A stretch of DNA of 64,000 nt, from positions 494,001 through 558,000 of the forward strand of contig JAQGDQ010000039.1 of the NCBI GenBank assembly GCA_030141605.1. The letters are read 5' to 3'. Of the stretch, positions 22,968-36,970 are shown in pieces (the stretch's first letter is position 1; every line of letters begins with the position of its first letter). Both the position numbers and the translations under genes were made by a program. This DNA is from Tubiluchus corallicola. Its lineage: Eukaryota; Priapulida; Priapulimorpha; Priapulimorphida; Tubiluchidae. The notes below the pieces were generated by a model, which ran no database searches, had not been told where the DNA came from, and saw only the letters and a program-made list of their open reading frames with translations.

Positions 22968-23006
22968 ACCCTAAACATAACCTAACCCTAACTCTAATCT
23001 TAATCC
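22968..23006. repeat. Short degenerate telomere-like CCCTAA array
   Basis: Several CCCTAA/CCTAA words in a row with interruptions resemble an interstitial telomeric repeat or an internal part of a dispersed repeat. Confidence 0.4.
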
Positions 23007-23754
23007 GCTTTACGAACTACTTTCCTGTGTGTGGGGAACTATAAGTTTTAGCCCACTGCTACTTCTAAATTGATGGTTGTATCGTTTTATATATAATTTT
23101 ATGTACTTCAAATTTGTCCTTTAATACTATAATATATATTATAATATATTATTATCTTGGATGTTCTGTTCCTCCATTCTACCTAATTGTAATGTATACT
23201 GATGATTACAGTATTTTAACTGGCAAAACGTGATAGGTTGTGGGTAACTTAGCAACTATCGTGGTAAATTTCACTGCGAGAGAAACCATTCGGAGCACTT
23301 ATTAGTTAAATAATCTCCTTATTTTGTTTTTTTAAGCAACAAGAGAGAAATTACTCCTTGTGGCAAGGTTAACGGAGGCACTTTCTTCAAGGTCGTTGTC
23401 ATTGAAAGTCAAAATGCAAGTTACCACTTGGGCAACTGCTTCATCACTTATTTTATAAATAAGTGTATAACTACATTAAGGGCTTATAATAATTTAATGT
23501 TTATGTTGTAAACAATTATCAAGTTCCGTAAATTGTAGTTTTTATGTTTTATTTACGTATTAATATGCAGGCTTCCAAGAAGTGTAAGCATGGAAACAGA
23601 TTATATGCATTGCAAAATATTTTGCTTTTAATAAATTGTACAGTATAAATGTGCTTATTAGCCTAAAAGAGTGCTAAATTTTGCAAATTTCTAAACTGAA
23701 ATTAAATTTATTTCAATTTGTTTTTTGTGAATATCGGGAATGTAGGTGTTCATA

Positions 23755-24294
23755 AAACCAAGGTTTCATGGAGCCACGACTTTTTTGCAATAATCGAGAA
23801 GACTTAACGTTTGTGCATATGTTTGTAGCATATTTGGTGACTTCTGCAACACATGTGCAAAATGTTGTACAAAGGCAAATGTTGCACGTCCCTCGCGCGA
23901 GTGTATTGCAATAATTTAATGTCAGTTCCACGAAATTTTTGCAGTAAGAAGTGCGGTATAACCGAGGTTCATAAAAAAGTCGCTAAAATGTCGAAAAATG
24001 TCGCAAAGTCATCACAACATTCTCAAAAGCATCACAAAATGTTTGCCAAGATGTCGCAGATTGTGAAATTTTGCAAACGTTAGGCGACAAATGTGCGAAT
24101 GGTTCGCGCATGTTATGACAACTTTACAACAGTTTGACGAAGCTTTGGTGAGATAGCGAGTTTTGCAATTCCAGTGACAAACTTTAAACATTTAATTTTT
24201 TTCTGAAGCTGATGACAATTTGGCGGCAACGGCAAACACCCACGAATATTTTCAGATAGTCGCGGAAGTCGTGAACCCAATGAAAGCTTGGTTT
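23755..24294. mobile_element. 540-bp MITE with long inverted ends
   Basis: The ends AAACCAAGGTTTCATGG and AAACCAAGCTTTCATTGG (the latter on the minus strand) are inverted repeats that continue imperfectly for about 40 bp. The interior repeats short words such as ATGTCGCAAA/ATGTCGAAAA and has only a 76-codon chance ORF. Confidence 0.6.
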
Positions 24295-26817
24295 AAGCTT
24301 GAAATAATGTGTATAAACTATTATTTTGTGGGTACCAACCTAAATGCCCAATATTTAAATTAGTAACGATGATTCTACCTATTTATAAAAATTCTTATAT
24401 TATTAACCTGTCAAGATCATTCTAGATTTTAAGCTAAAAGAAGCTTTGCTGGAATAAGGCCAACAGCTGCTCAACTATACTAAATCTGTGGCTAGCGTCA
24501 ATTTTAGCCAAAGGACAGTACTCTTAAAGATATTACATTAATGTTATGTATCATGATAGTTCTCTTGGCAACATAAATACTTGACATTTAGGTAAGATAC
24601 TGTGTACATTAAATCAACTTAGTAATTAGTGTGCAATAGCACACTTTTTCTAATGAATTTTATTTAGTGAATTTTATTATCTAAAATTTAGATAACAATG
24701 TAGCTAGCTGTGTTATTTACAGACATATTACTATGTGATTCACTAATGCATGTGGGAGGAATACTACACTATAATATATGATATGATTTTACATAACGTT
24801 GTTTTGTAAAGTATTGGGTTATTTGTTACAAAACATTATTTTGGAAGATATCTGTATCATAAATATCAAAATGTATGTTGCATAGTCAATAGCTTTTAAT
24901 AGGTACGTTTTTGTGTAAAAAGGAATGAAACTGTGGGATTTGTCACTTAATAATTTACATTTACTACTATTATACATAGACTTCTGTGAAGTACAAAATA
25001 TGAAAAATGGGTTAGGTGCTGCAGACTTTGTGAATTGTGATGTGTGCGCAGCCACCCATAAAGGGCATTTTTGATGAAAGAGGCTAGCAAACTTTTTAAG
25101 CTTCTAATTTTCTAATGTTCTAATTCTCGGTTTGACCTTGAAGATCAACGTTTTTCAAACCTGTCCATTGAAACACAATAACCTGTTCGTGAACTATATA
25201 GTCTTGTGTAATATTAAAATTTAAAATGCATAATGTTTTATAAAGAGAATGTCTTTTTGATTATAATTACTTTTGTCATTTGCACAAACAATCACACAAA
25301 AGTCAGAAAAGTTTTCTTTTGTTTCATACATACTTGACATTATAAAGATCGTAGACATCATACCAAAAACTGCAATTAGCACTTTTATTTTTGGGCTACT
25401 TCCTTGGGAAGTATCTATAAAGATGTTCGTTTCACCGTGATGTTGTTTTCGTTCCCGTTCATGTATTAAGTTTTTATCAGTTTCTATCATTGTAATGTCA
25501 CTATAAAGTACTCCATATTGTATGAAGAAACGGATCGTTTAGACTATTCTTAAAGATGCACTTTACTGCGATAGACAATTTATTTCATTTTTATACAGTT
25601 TGTATTTCAAAAGATACATGATAGCTGTAAGATGCGACCTTATGCCGTAAGCCTATAATCACCAAAAAGTCACCATGCAGTGCGGGAACGGCACGCGTAG
25701 TGCATGTGCGCTCTGAAAATACTGCGAATATAGTGGGCACTCAGCAAATACTGGGAATAGGCTGAACTGAGTTTATTTCCTCTTCTCATCGCAGCAGCAA
25801 AAAGATCATACAAATTTCGCTTGACTGCCACCCTTAAAACCCTAAAAATACTATATTTAACATCATATTCCCGTCTCTGAATCATACAGCTCTATTATCG
25901 TCCACATGGAAACTTATCCCAAACTATGTATCAGAATAATTATGAGAATGAATCAATGACAATAAATCAGAAAGTCAAAAACCTGAACAAAATTATAAAA
26001 GCGGGATATGAAAATCTATTTTTAGTGATGATGATGATTTATAATGATGATAGGAAAAAGGGAGGCCGTAACAAGCTCAGATTTTACAGAGGGTAAAATG
26101 TAAATACAAAATGGAGCGTTACCTAAAAATTATTAAGGATAAAAATCATAGACAAGCTATCATTAAACTCCGAGTGAGTGATCATGATTTGGAAATCGAA
26201 GTACTCATTATACCAAAATACCAGAACAAAAACGATTATTGTGCAAACTCCTCCCCGAAAAAAAACATGAAATAGAAGATGAAGTAAGCTTCACAGTTAA
26301 CTTTTTTCTTTAGAAATACCACCTCTCTCATGTGGCTGTTCTGTTCAACAAGATATAATTCATTTTGGAGAATATATATTTTAAAACTTCTAAATAAGAA
26401 AAACAAAAAGCTAACACTGACTACACCTTGTTGGACCTTTTATATGTTGATCCAACTACTCAAGAGTTGAGACATTTTAATATCTAGGTATAATTGTATA
26501 ATGTATAGGTGTTAATTTTTTTAATACTGTTTATTTGTTTTTTTTTTGTAGGCTTTCTGGTTACAATTTATACATCTATGACATCAATGTAAGAAGCTTA
26601 ATTTGGCAACAACTCCGATCACTAAAGTGACTCTAACCACAGTTACTTTCAACTCTCATTATGTTATTTTTTGTAATATTTCATTTAAAAAGCTGGTACA
26701 GTCCTATTACTTTTAAGTCATTTTTCTTTTTTCATTGTTAAATTATACAACTTTGATGTAACTGTGATTTTTGTATAAGTATTTCGTATCTTGAGTGGAA
26801 TTGAGTTATTGAAGTCG

Positions 26818-27400
26818 TGCACAGTGCATTCCATTGCTCGATCTTTCGGAGGAAGGAAGCAGCGAGTTTTTCCTCCGTATAGGTCTAAGAGAGTCACGAA
26901 ATGCGCATAGTCAGAATCAAAAGCAGCGTGTTCGTGATAATACTTTTATTAGTTACCGTAACTCTACGTTAATTTTATGGAATTTAGGTATTCCGTGTTT
27001 CCGTTATTGTGGTCTTCGGCTTGGGTCAGAAATGATTTCAACGTGTAGGCTCAACTTGTGCGAAACTGGGCCCACACATCTTTTTATTTTGGCTGTATCT
27101 GTGTGCTGGAAATATTACCATGATTCTTTTATCGCCATAACACCATCGTACTAACGCCTTCTATTCATGTATTCCTCATCGCTATGCTGAATTTTCACCC
27201 ATATTACACTTTGTCGACTCCTTGTGGAGTGTGAGAGTGAGTGAGAGAGATCATTTAATGTATTTTTATTTGCTTCTTTTCTGTAATTTAATATTATTTA
27301 TCACTAGTAAAGTGGGCAGCAGCAACACAAGATTTTTGTGTTGGTGCTGACTTGAGCGAAGCATACCAGTAGCTTTAGTAATAATTATAATAATGTGTTA
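26818..27400 (+). mobile_element. Possible LINE 3' remnant
   Basis: An open stretch (LDLSEEGSSEFFLRI ... NSTLILWNLGI) is followed by GTGAGTGAGAGAGATC, a T-rich non-coding part and a TAATAATTATAATAAT tail. The arrangement suggests the 3' end of a retroelement, but I recognise no domain. Confidence 0.3.
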
Positions 27401-27707
27401 ATGCGATCTGCATATAAATTTGTTCGTGGTAAACTGTTTAGTGCTATGGGTTGACGTATTCAATTGTATGCTCATGGTAAATTGAAATGAATTCTAATTC
27501 TGACATTGCATATACTGTGTTTTTACCTAAATAACCACTGCTTTAATGATACCTATCCCTTTGACGTCGTCATTAATGATTCGTGGTGAGCAAACCCTGA
27601 TTTCCGTCTCTTGCATCAATCTGTCATCCACTGAATAGCTATCCAAAGCACACCCTTGTCCAGTTGTTCATTATTGGTTTACTCTCCTCCTAATATACCG
27701 ACTTGTG

Positions 27708-28894
27708 TTAAAATAGGAAGTTTCTCGCACGGAGTTCTGAATCAAGTTTATGTTTGAAACTATTTACATTATTTGCACTCATTAATGATTCTGGTAATGA
27801 GTTCCACAGTATTACTTTGGCTTGTGGAAAACTATGCCGATACTTTTCAGTATTAAACCTATGCTTGTACAATTTAACACTATGCCCACGTGTAATGCTT
27901 TTTCTGAGTGTAAAAAACTGGTTTGCATTGATGTCAGTAAATCCCTTAAGAATCTTGAACATTTCACTAAGTCTCCCCCTACGTCTTTTTGCAGAAAGTC
28001 GATACAGGTCTAATTTCTGCAGTTTTTGCGAATATGAGAGTCCTTTAAGACCTATGATCATGTCCGCAGCTCGTGCTTGTACCTGTTCTAGAGCACGGAT
28101 GTCCTTGAGATAGTAAGGGTCCCATACCTGACTGACATATTCAAGATGAGGATTAATAAGAGATTTGTATAGTGGGAGAATTATCTCAGCTCTTCTGGAA
28201 GTTATGGCTCTACTGATTAATCCAAGGATCTTGTTACTCTTAGTAATTTTCTTAGAGACACGACTGCGAAAATTTAGTTTGCTGTCTACTGTCAATCCAA
28301 GGTCCACCTCCTCAGTGATTACAGGCAAATCAACATCACCAAAGCTGTATGTGGCTGGATTGGTCTGATTACCCACATGCATCACCTTACATTTACCATC
28401 AAGTGTGTTAAATTCCATCTGCCATTTATCAGCCCATGCACAGATTTGGTGCAAGTTTTCTTGGAGCTGTCCCACTTGCATAGAAGAACATATTGGATAT
28501 GCTAATTTGGTGTCATCAGCAAACTTGACTAGCCGACTAACTACATTATCATCCATGTCGTCAACGAAGATGAGAAATTACAGGGGTCCGAGGACACTTC
28601 CTTGTGGCTCTCCTGATAGAACTGGGACAGTAGAAGCACAACCCTCGACTTCAACGTATTGGAATCTGTCACTTAGCCATGCTGTTATCCAGTTAAGCAT
28701 CTGTCCTTAAATACCATATGCCTCAAGTTTAAGCAGCAATCTTCTATTTAGGACTTTGTCAAATGCTTTTGCTAGGTCTAGGTATACTAAGTCAAGAGGA
28801 ATACTATGATCCAATGTGGAGAATACATATTCGAAAAATTCCAGTAAATTACTTGTCACTGACCGTTTCTTGAGAAACCCATGTTGAGTTCCTT
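27708..28894 (-). pseudogene. CR1-like LINE reverse transcriptase, 5'-truncated
   Basis: The minus strand reads QHGFLKKRSVTSNLLEF, LVYLDLAKAFDKV, SGEPQGSVLGPL, then FADDTKLAYP with the catalytic aspartates. A 282-codon open stretch at 27708-28556 carries the thumb and C-terminal part (NPHLEYVSQVWDPYY, ILWNSLPESLMSANNVNSFK). These are the RT motifs and 3' signature of CR1/jockey-type non-LTR retrotransposons. Two in-frame TAA stops (after EAYGI and after LGPL) and loss of the endonuclease domain inactivate it. The long open stretch suggests a fairly young insertion. Confidence 0.9.
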
Positions 28895-31127
28895 TTAAAT
28901 AATTGAATTAATTGTAATATTAATTACAATATTGTATTGTATTGTTGTATTGTTAGATTAATTGTAATATGAAACCAAAAATCAGCCAAGTCAGCAAGGT
29001 AACTTATACAGTTTTAAAAAAGCGAAATGTTAGTACAGTCCAGCAGCTGATGCTGAGTACTAGGGAAAAAAATCAACAATCTTGTAAGTGGCATGCATGT
29101 TGGTGTATTTAGCTAAACTATAGGGAATAATAATGCTTATCAGCAGAAAGTCATCATAGTACAACAGGTCCTTCAACAACCACAACTACTTTACAGATGT
29201 CAAGTTCACGACATAATCTTTGTAATCAACCCTTTAAAATCTATTTGAGTTCAGTTATAATTGGTTTATTTTAGCAGCATTATTAGTACAGCGCTCATCT
29301 TTGGCTAGATTTTCACTGTCACACGTAAGAGCGACTGACTAGCTTCTCAAAGCGCAATAAAGTAAATAAAGTAAAGGCGCAATAAAGTAAATCTGCGAGC
29401 ACTGATTATGTTTTTTCAAGTAAATTTTGCACCTATTGTTGATCTTAAAATGTTTATTCAAGATTACTAATTTCCTTGTGCCTGTTGAGGTCATCATTTA
29501 CAACTGTAAGAATTAAAAATTATTAGTATCAATGATGCAAATACGCATGGCAAAATAAACACTATAGTATTACTATTAGGTTATCGATCTTATTCAATCA
29601 TTCGATGTTAGCGATATTGTGTGATATTTGTCTCCTGTAGCCTGACACTTTCAAAGAAAATAAACTAATTATATATAAGTGATACAGCGGATAAATTCTT
29701 AAGTGCTTTTTATGTGTGGCAGACGGACGATGTGCCCTTCTGTTTTAGGTGGAAATAATGAACTTGTAACACCAGGGTTTTCAACTGATTAATCGTTTAT
29801 TGTTACCAATACATTGTTAAAGCAGTACTAGCATATCAGAGTCCTGGTGAAATTAGATAGGATTTTAAGCACTAATGGCATAAAATCAAGTATTTGCTTT
29901 TTTAAATGCTAAATGACTAACATCAGTGATATTTAAAGGAAGAACATTATCATTAATTAAACTTTAATAATTCACTTGTGTGCTGTGACATACCTCGTTC
30001 TTCGAGCAAGTTTCATAATGTTAATGTTTAATATTTTCACATGGTTATCAATACCTTGCTGACACAAGATTTGTTCTATTTGTCGACTCATGAGTGATTG
30101 TTCTTGTTGAAAATGTCCTGTGTAAAGCATCGCACTTTAAAATTAATAAGAACTCTTCTCCTATGTTAATACACTACACTCATTAGATTGTTAGTGATGC
30201 CTGCATTAACTGCATTTGGTCATTGAAGTACTGGCTGAGCCATCTGAGGGAAAGTGTCTGCATATAAAGCCAAGCACCTAAACATTTATAAGTTTCCCTT
30301 TGGACTCTTGTTAAGTTATAAAATCTACTTGCGAAAATTACTGAAAAAATGGAAGCACAACCTAAAAGAAGCTTGATTTAAGCCAAAATACCACATCTTC
30401 TGCTCTTGTAGTTTCGAATGTTAGCTTTGAAACTTGAGTTTTAAACCTGATGAACTTCAAGCTTTTACAGATTTTGTTTTTCCTATTGCTTAGAATAAGC
30501 CATTCTTTTTTAAAGTTTTCCAGTGTTAAAAGTATTATGTTTACATTCTGGACAAATGTAGTCAGGTGTAGTTTACAGGTGGTAACTAATGTAAATTTTA
30601 TCCACAAAAGTAATTGAAGATTGTTTCATTTTGGGTGGTTAACATGAATGTAACCTATTGGCCAGCAATAAAATGTCAGATTTTCCAACAAGTTATGTTT
30701 CATTTTATAGTCAATCTACACATTTCTTTGCTTTGATAGTTAATTAAATCCATACGGTTCTGTAATCTCTGCATCCATTTCAATAAAAAATAAATCACAA
30801 TTATATTGCATAATGTGAAATTTTCTTCTTGAATTTTGAATGTTAAATATTGTAAATTGTTAACCAGTACGGTATTGGTTTGTCAAGAGTTCAGTGACCA
30901 AATATCTGGTTATTTCTTTAGCACAGTGAATGTTGTACTGGGTTGTTTTATAAATTTATAAAAAAAGACATTGACGACGTAGGCAAAAATTTTTAGAGCA
31001 TTGCATTATTTATATCATATACTTTATCTGTTTCATGTTTTTGCTTAATTGAGAATTTGTCAGGTTTCAGGTGGTTGTGTGGACTCGCTTGTATTCAATA
31101 CTATAACATTGTTAGATAACTTTTAAC
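28895..31127. other. Intergenic region before NOP16
   Basis: AT-rich with no supported gene. Short palindromic ATTAATTGTAATATTAATTACAAT words lie at about 28905-28970 and a duplicated CAATAAAGTAAA word at about 29354-29392. The NOP16 promoter should lie in its right end, but no clear core element was seen. Confidence 0.5.
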
Positions 31128-31234
31128 ATGGGAAAAGCACATGGAAGGAAAAGAAGAGCTAGGAAGAAGTTTCAGTATGATAAGAACCGGAGAAAGATGT
31201 ATAAGAAAGCAAAAAAGAAGCCTAGCATTGGATG
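31128..31234 (+). CDS. NOP16: NOP16 exon 1
   Basis: ATG at 31128 in AACATGG context; Lys/Arg-rich; donor GATG|GTAAGT, phase 2. Confidence 0.93.
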
Positions 31235-34200
31235 GTAAGTACAGCAATTACTATAGAAAATTGTTAGGCGTTAAATGGCCTGACAGAATATCCAAAGATG
31301 ATCTGTACGATGTGGTCAAGAAGAATTCTTTGAGTAAACAAGTACAAGTAAGAAGATTGCATTGGATTCCTATGGCATTGTGTAAAATTCTGAAATGACA
31401 AAAAAGCCGAGAGGGGGTCAGCTACTGACACATATCGATATACTACAAAAAGATTTAGCATATACGACTTTAGATTTCAGGGATGACGCATCGTGGACAG
31501 TGACGGTGGACATTAATGTGTGGCATCACAAAGTGGGACGTGGCATGTTTTTAGAACATAGCAGCGCGTAAATGACGACAGCAGTTGATACAAAATTCAG
31601 TGCACTACATATTGCTAAGAGATGCGCTACATATTGCTATATACTACATACTGCCTTTCTAATTACATGTCTTAGAAATATAACTAGTTCCAAAACTTTG
31701 AAACTGTAACAACTTACACTTTCTTAGTTAACTGTATACAGCAGTTTCTACTTTTGAAGGTCTTGTAAGGAGTCATACCCACATATCAGACATGATAACT
31801 TCATGTAACAGTTACTTTTTAAAGAAACTGTAACTATAACTAGTTATTTTTTTACAGTGCAACCTATAACGGCAACTCGTTACATTTTCAAAAATGTAAC
31901 TAGGGGTTACTTTTTCAAATTAGCTATTCCAACACTGTCTACTACTCTGTTTCTGTGCAGAATATGCTGCCAGCACCGAGTTTTCTTTTCGATTTAATAT
32001 AACCTTGGCTGCTTAAGCATCAATATTATTATTAGGATTCAACCTCAGATTCACATTTAGAATCTTTTGAAAATTTACTTCATTATTTGTTGCATAATTA
32101 AAGTTGTAAAAGCATGAAAAGCAATTGATGAGAAAGAAGAAAAAATCACAGCGCTGTTGCAATTGAAAGGTGAAAACCAAAATTGTTTTTTTTTTGCATC
32201 TTTTAAAACAATTTAAATAAATTGTTGAATTTATAAACACCATGCAAATCAAAGTTTAGCTTTAAGACATAAACAAAGAAGACAAATGAATAATTATTTC
32301 TGAAAAACACTGTTGCGCACTCATATATAGCAGCTCTGCTAAGTGCTTTTCTGTTTGTAATCTTGAGAGAGTAGCATGCAGAGGCTAATTTTGTTTCCGA
32401 ACATTGAAACTGATAACTGCAGCTTCACTTTAATTTATTTCTTATACCTAGTCTACTCAGTACTAGAAAAAGAAACTATTGATAAAATTAACAAAAATAA
32501 CGGCATTTGTTAATCATCTGTAGTTGAACTTTAGAAGTTTTAAAGGTATCACATTAGGAAGAGTGGAAAAACTTCCATTTAATAATTAACTTATGTGTAA
32601 TTTTTTAATTGAAAAATAACACATCTATCTAAATCCACAATATAAGAAACTTTGAGAAAAAAGTATGTGTGTATAATATCTAAATTGTGTGTGTTCTTAA
32701 TTTCTAACTTAGTAACGTCCATTAAAGTTTAGTTTAGCTTATTACACATCTATTAGTACATAAAAGACGTTCATAAAATAATAAAAAACACAATGCATTT
32801 ACTAGCACCTCACATCGTTAGCACTTACTAACATGTGCAGGAGGACACCGAATTGCAGAGCAAAGCTACTTGCATGTGTCTATCATATTTAAAAAACTTT
32901 GTTAAATCAACATGTTCAAGTCTTTTACGAAGTAACTTAGCATGGTGAATTATTTACAGAAGCAGGCATTGAGTTCCATTTTGGAAAAATACGATTTGAG
33001 AAAAATAAACGAAAATGTGCCTTACATGTACGCCTTACAAAGAGTTTAAACCAGTAATTACTTTTAGTTCTATTAGTTAAGGCTTTGGCAAAAAATGCTT
33101 CCCTGTTTAAATAAAGATTTGAATGCATAATTTTGCAACACGTCAGAAATTATGCGTCTTTCTTCTTTAGATTTAAGACTCAGAATTTGTAATCTGTGTG
33201 GATAAGACTCATAATTATTACACGTGTATAACAATGGTGCCTTGTAAACACTGACACTAGACTTATCTTTTTGATTACACACATTTTTCCTTTTGTTTTT
33301 TCGCTGTAGTGTTAAAGTTTGGTATATTTTCAGCACAGAAATGAAAAATGCATGGGATCCTAGGAAAAGTGTACAAGCAAATCTTCACGAAATGGGACTA
33401 TCTTATAATCCAAACATCACTCTTCCTATTGACACTCCTAAGGTGTGATATTTTTGTATCACAATTTACCTTTTCTTGAAGCTGAGCCTCACAAACTAGT
33501 ACAATTACATGGACACATGGTCTTTTTGTATAAATTTTGTAATGTGATGTCAGTGATTTGATTAATTTACAATAAGGTTTCAAATTCAAATAAAGCATAA
33601 ACTAACTTTCTTGATTTACCGTAAATCGACAGGTCAAAACCTATAAGGTTTTTTGCCCATAGTTTTCTCTCTTGTAAAGCCTCTATAGCCACGTACAAAT
33701 ACAAACACATAAACTGTCTGTCTAAATAACCATGTAATTATTGCATGCTTGAAATAAGTGAGCTTAGTTTTCCTTGTAAAACTGACAATAATTTCAACAT
33801 GTAAAGTTTTCACGGTTTATATAATAGTGTAACCATTTTTTCTAACTTTTTAAATAAAGATATTTTTATTTTCTTGGGCTCTTTGCAGGTGACCGCTTTC
33901 ATTGACACTCATGTAATTATAGGAAGATGCCTTAGCTATCTTTTCAACATTCAATGTATTTGAATAGGTTTTAGTTCGAAGTCTTACACACTTTGTTATG
34001 ACATTCCTTTACATGAACTAAAACTCTATTCTTGAAAGCGTAAGAAAAAGTTGTGTGTTCTATCCATTGTACCACAGACTCCGGTCATCTTGACAGTAAT
34101 TATCCTTCTAGTAAATAGCAGTTTTGTTTCATCTACTAATTATTACTCATAGAATGAATCATTACCATCGACAGACATAGAAATGGGCGAAGACCTGATT

Positions 34201-36932
34201 TTAAAAGAGAAGCAAGAAAAGCTAAAGAAAAATGTATCAGAACCTAAAAAGCTTCATGTCGTATCAGGTTTGTAAAATAAATTCATCTTTTCGAGAGTAC
34301 TGTAGCAAAATTATGGTTGTCAAATTCATGCATGGTGGTACATATAACCTTTTGCTAAAACAAATGCGAGTCTGTCATTTCCTCACTACTTACTTAAAAG
34401 CTTAAGCTTAAAGGGTATGATTGGAGCAGCGACATGAAAATCCTGGGATTAATTAATTTGATTGAACTAAATGCCATGGGCATTCATTGGACCTCAACCT
34501 GCCAAACACACTACAGCTTATCCTGAAAGGCAATGGTTGCTTAGATGATCCAAAAACGTTATGGATTTATATTCAATTCACACAGATGTGTTGATGTGTT
34601 GGAGGTCCTTGAGTTCTGCAAGTCCCTTAGAAGGATCCTTCTAATCATACTCCTCAAGATTGCAGGTTCTAGGGAACACCCAAGGCTAAATTTTGAGAGT
34701 ATTGTAGATGAGCAACTGTTTCAGCAATATTTTGATATAATAAATTGTTCTGAACCCCCCTCGCAAAATATTGTAGTCCTGATGAAGAAAAGTTTTAGGA
34801 TGCTGGTAAGTAGTTAGTAATTAGTACTAAGTAATTACTATTTTAAGTAATTGAACTGCCATCTGAAGGGACTTAATATTAATTCTTCTAGGATTTCGTA
34901 GTTTACATGCTCAACTTTTTCTTGAAAGATTATTGTAAAAGACTTTTCGTTATTGTGGTACAGTTTTTTTGTGCAAAACAAGCAAAGGTCATTTTTGGCA
35001 TTTTACGAAAAAAGGGATAATACACAGATCTTTCTTGTCTTAATTATTTACTACAATTAAAAGCTAGTACTTTTAGCTACATGTAGTATTTTATCTAACC
35101 TGAGCAAGCTCTGACAAAATTGCATCAAACTTGTTGCAGCATTAGAAAAAGAAGCAAATGAACCTCAACCAAACAGACAAAGACTGTCACAACCCGAAGC
35201 TCGTTTCTGTACATACATGATGGAGAAATACAAAGATAATTACAAGGCAAGTGGTATTTTGCTGTCATGCTTGATTTACTTCAGTATGATATAAACTTGA
35301 TTAAAAGTAATGATTGTTTATGCTAATTTCTTGTTCTGTTTGATAATTACACATTTATTCATTTATTGTACCATTAAATGGAGCTAAAGTGGTTATGAAT
35401 TTAAAATCAGCATAGCAGGTTTAGGTATCTTGTCTACACCTAAATTCAAATTGTTGAACTAGTTTGCCCTATAAACATCAGTTTAATTAAGCCTGCAGTT
35501 AAAATTCAAAATAACACAGTATAGCAAATATATTTAATGAAAAGTAAAATTACTCTGAGCAATTTGTATCCATGTTTCGGTGCTGTGACAAGTGACTGTG
35601 CGCCAAACATGAGTATACAAAACTGAATTGAGTACATGCAGTGATAAGAGTAACGTATTGCAAATGTAACTAGTTCCAAATAATAGAACTGATAGATCTG
35701 ATAACTTTACAGTAGGGAACGGAATCAGGCATTGTGCAGTTATGTCTCCAACACTATTTAGTGTATACATTGATGGACTGTTAAGGCAGTTGCAAATATC
35801 AGATCAGGTTATAGTTGTAAAATTGCTGGAGTTTACTATGGTGCATTTGTATGTGCAGATGATCTAAGTTTACTAGCTCCTTCATGCAGAGCATTACAAA
35901 TGATACTCAAGATATGTGAAAAATATGGCAAAAAATGTGGTGTAAATTTTGTAAATATCACTAGAACCAAAATAAAAAGTATTTGCATTAAACGTAGAAA
36001 GAAGGAGAACTTTCCAACTGCTCTGCCCAATACGTATCTACAGAATGTTCCTTTAACTTGGGTGGACCAGGTCATCCACTTAGGTAACAGATGACAAGGA
36101 TGACATGAGGTGAACTAATAAGTCAGTTTAATAGAACTATTACGAGATTCAAGTCCATAAATGTGCTGCCTAATAAAATAATAAACACTTATTGTTCTGC
36201 TTATTATGGCTGCCAATCTTGGCGATTAGGAGTCTAAATCGGTTAAATACCACTTGGAATATTGGGATTAGGAAATAGTTTTCTTTGCCATGGCACACAC
36301 ATAGTAATGTATTGCCAGTGATTACTGATTTAAGCTTTCCATTGTGGCATGTTTCTGTTCAAGTTGTAACTTTTTTAGGCAATGTCTGCCAGTGATTACT
36401 GATTTGAGCTTTCCATTGTGGCATGTTTCTGTTCAAGTTGTAACTTTTTTAGGCAATCTCGTATGTCATCAGTGCAATTTCTTTATAAAATCATTAGCAA
36501 TGATGCCAGAAACACAATGGGTTTAAAGTAAAATATTTAAGCAGTTCACTAGAGTTTAGTAATAGTGCTGCTTTACTGTCATGTAAATTTAAAATAAATA
36601 ATTTTGTGAAACGATATATTAATAGTGCAAACAGAGAAACCATTATTAACGGAAATATTATTAAGAAATGTTTGTTAGCGATGGGTGGAGTACTTGAGGT
36701 TAGGCTTGACAATAGCCAGTTAGCTATATTAATAGATTATCTCACAACCGTGTAAAGTAACTACTGATTTGGTTTTGCATATAGGCCTACTGTGTAAATA
36801 TGATATATATATATATATATATGTAAATATTAGTACTTCTTTTTTCCACTAACCTGGTCATAAATATCAATAATGTTAACTTCTTTATTATCATATATAA
36901 CATTTATTAACATATTCTTAATATTAACATAA

Positions 36933-36970
<38 letters not shown>

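Larger units (their letters stand above)
22831..26817. other. Region after the resolved Roquin exons
   Basis: No protein-coding exon could be confirmed. Candidate acceptors that could start a final phase-0 Roquin exon are at about 23220, 23571 (open to a stop near 23650, AATAAA nearby) and 26552 (T-rich tract, stop after nine codons). None has recognisable family sequence. The rest is AT-rich repeat-like sequence including the 540-bp MITE. Confidence 0.4.

Noticed and set aside
23853-24083. 76-codon Lys/His-rich frame
   Set aside because: It lies inside the 540-bp MITE and is made of short ATGTCGCAAA-type repeats.
26552-26581. Final Roquin exon (nine codons then TGA)
   Set aside because: The acceptor tract is excellent and the phase fits, but the peptide has no family similarity and no AATAAA follows, so it is kept only as a candidate.
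27754-28113. 119-codon plus-strand frame
   Set aside because: Antisense shadow of the CR1-like reverse transcriptase.
31141-31398. 85-codon frame starting MEGKEELGRSF
   Set aside because: It overlaps NOP16 exon 1 in another frame and continues into the intron; the NOP16 frame matches the family.
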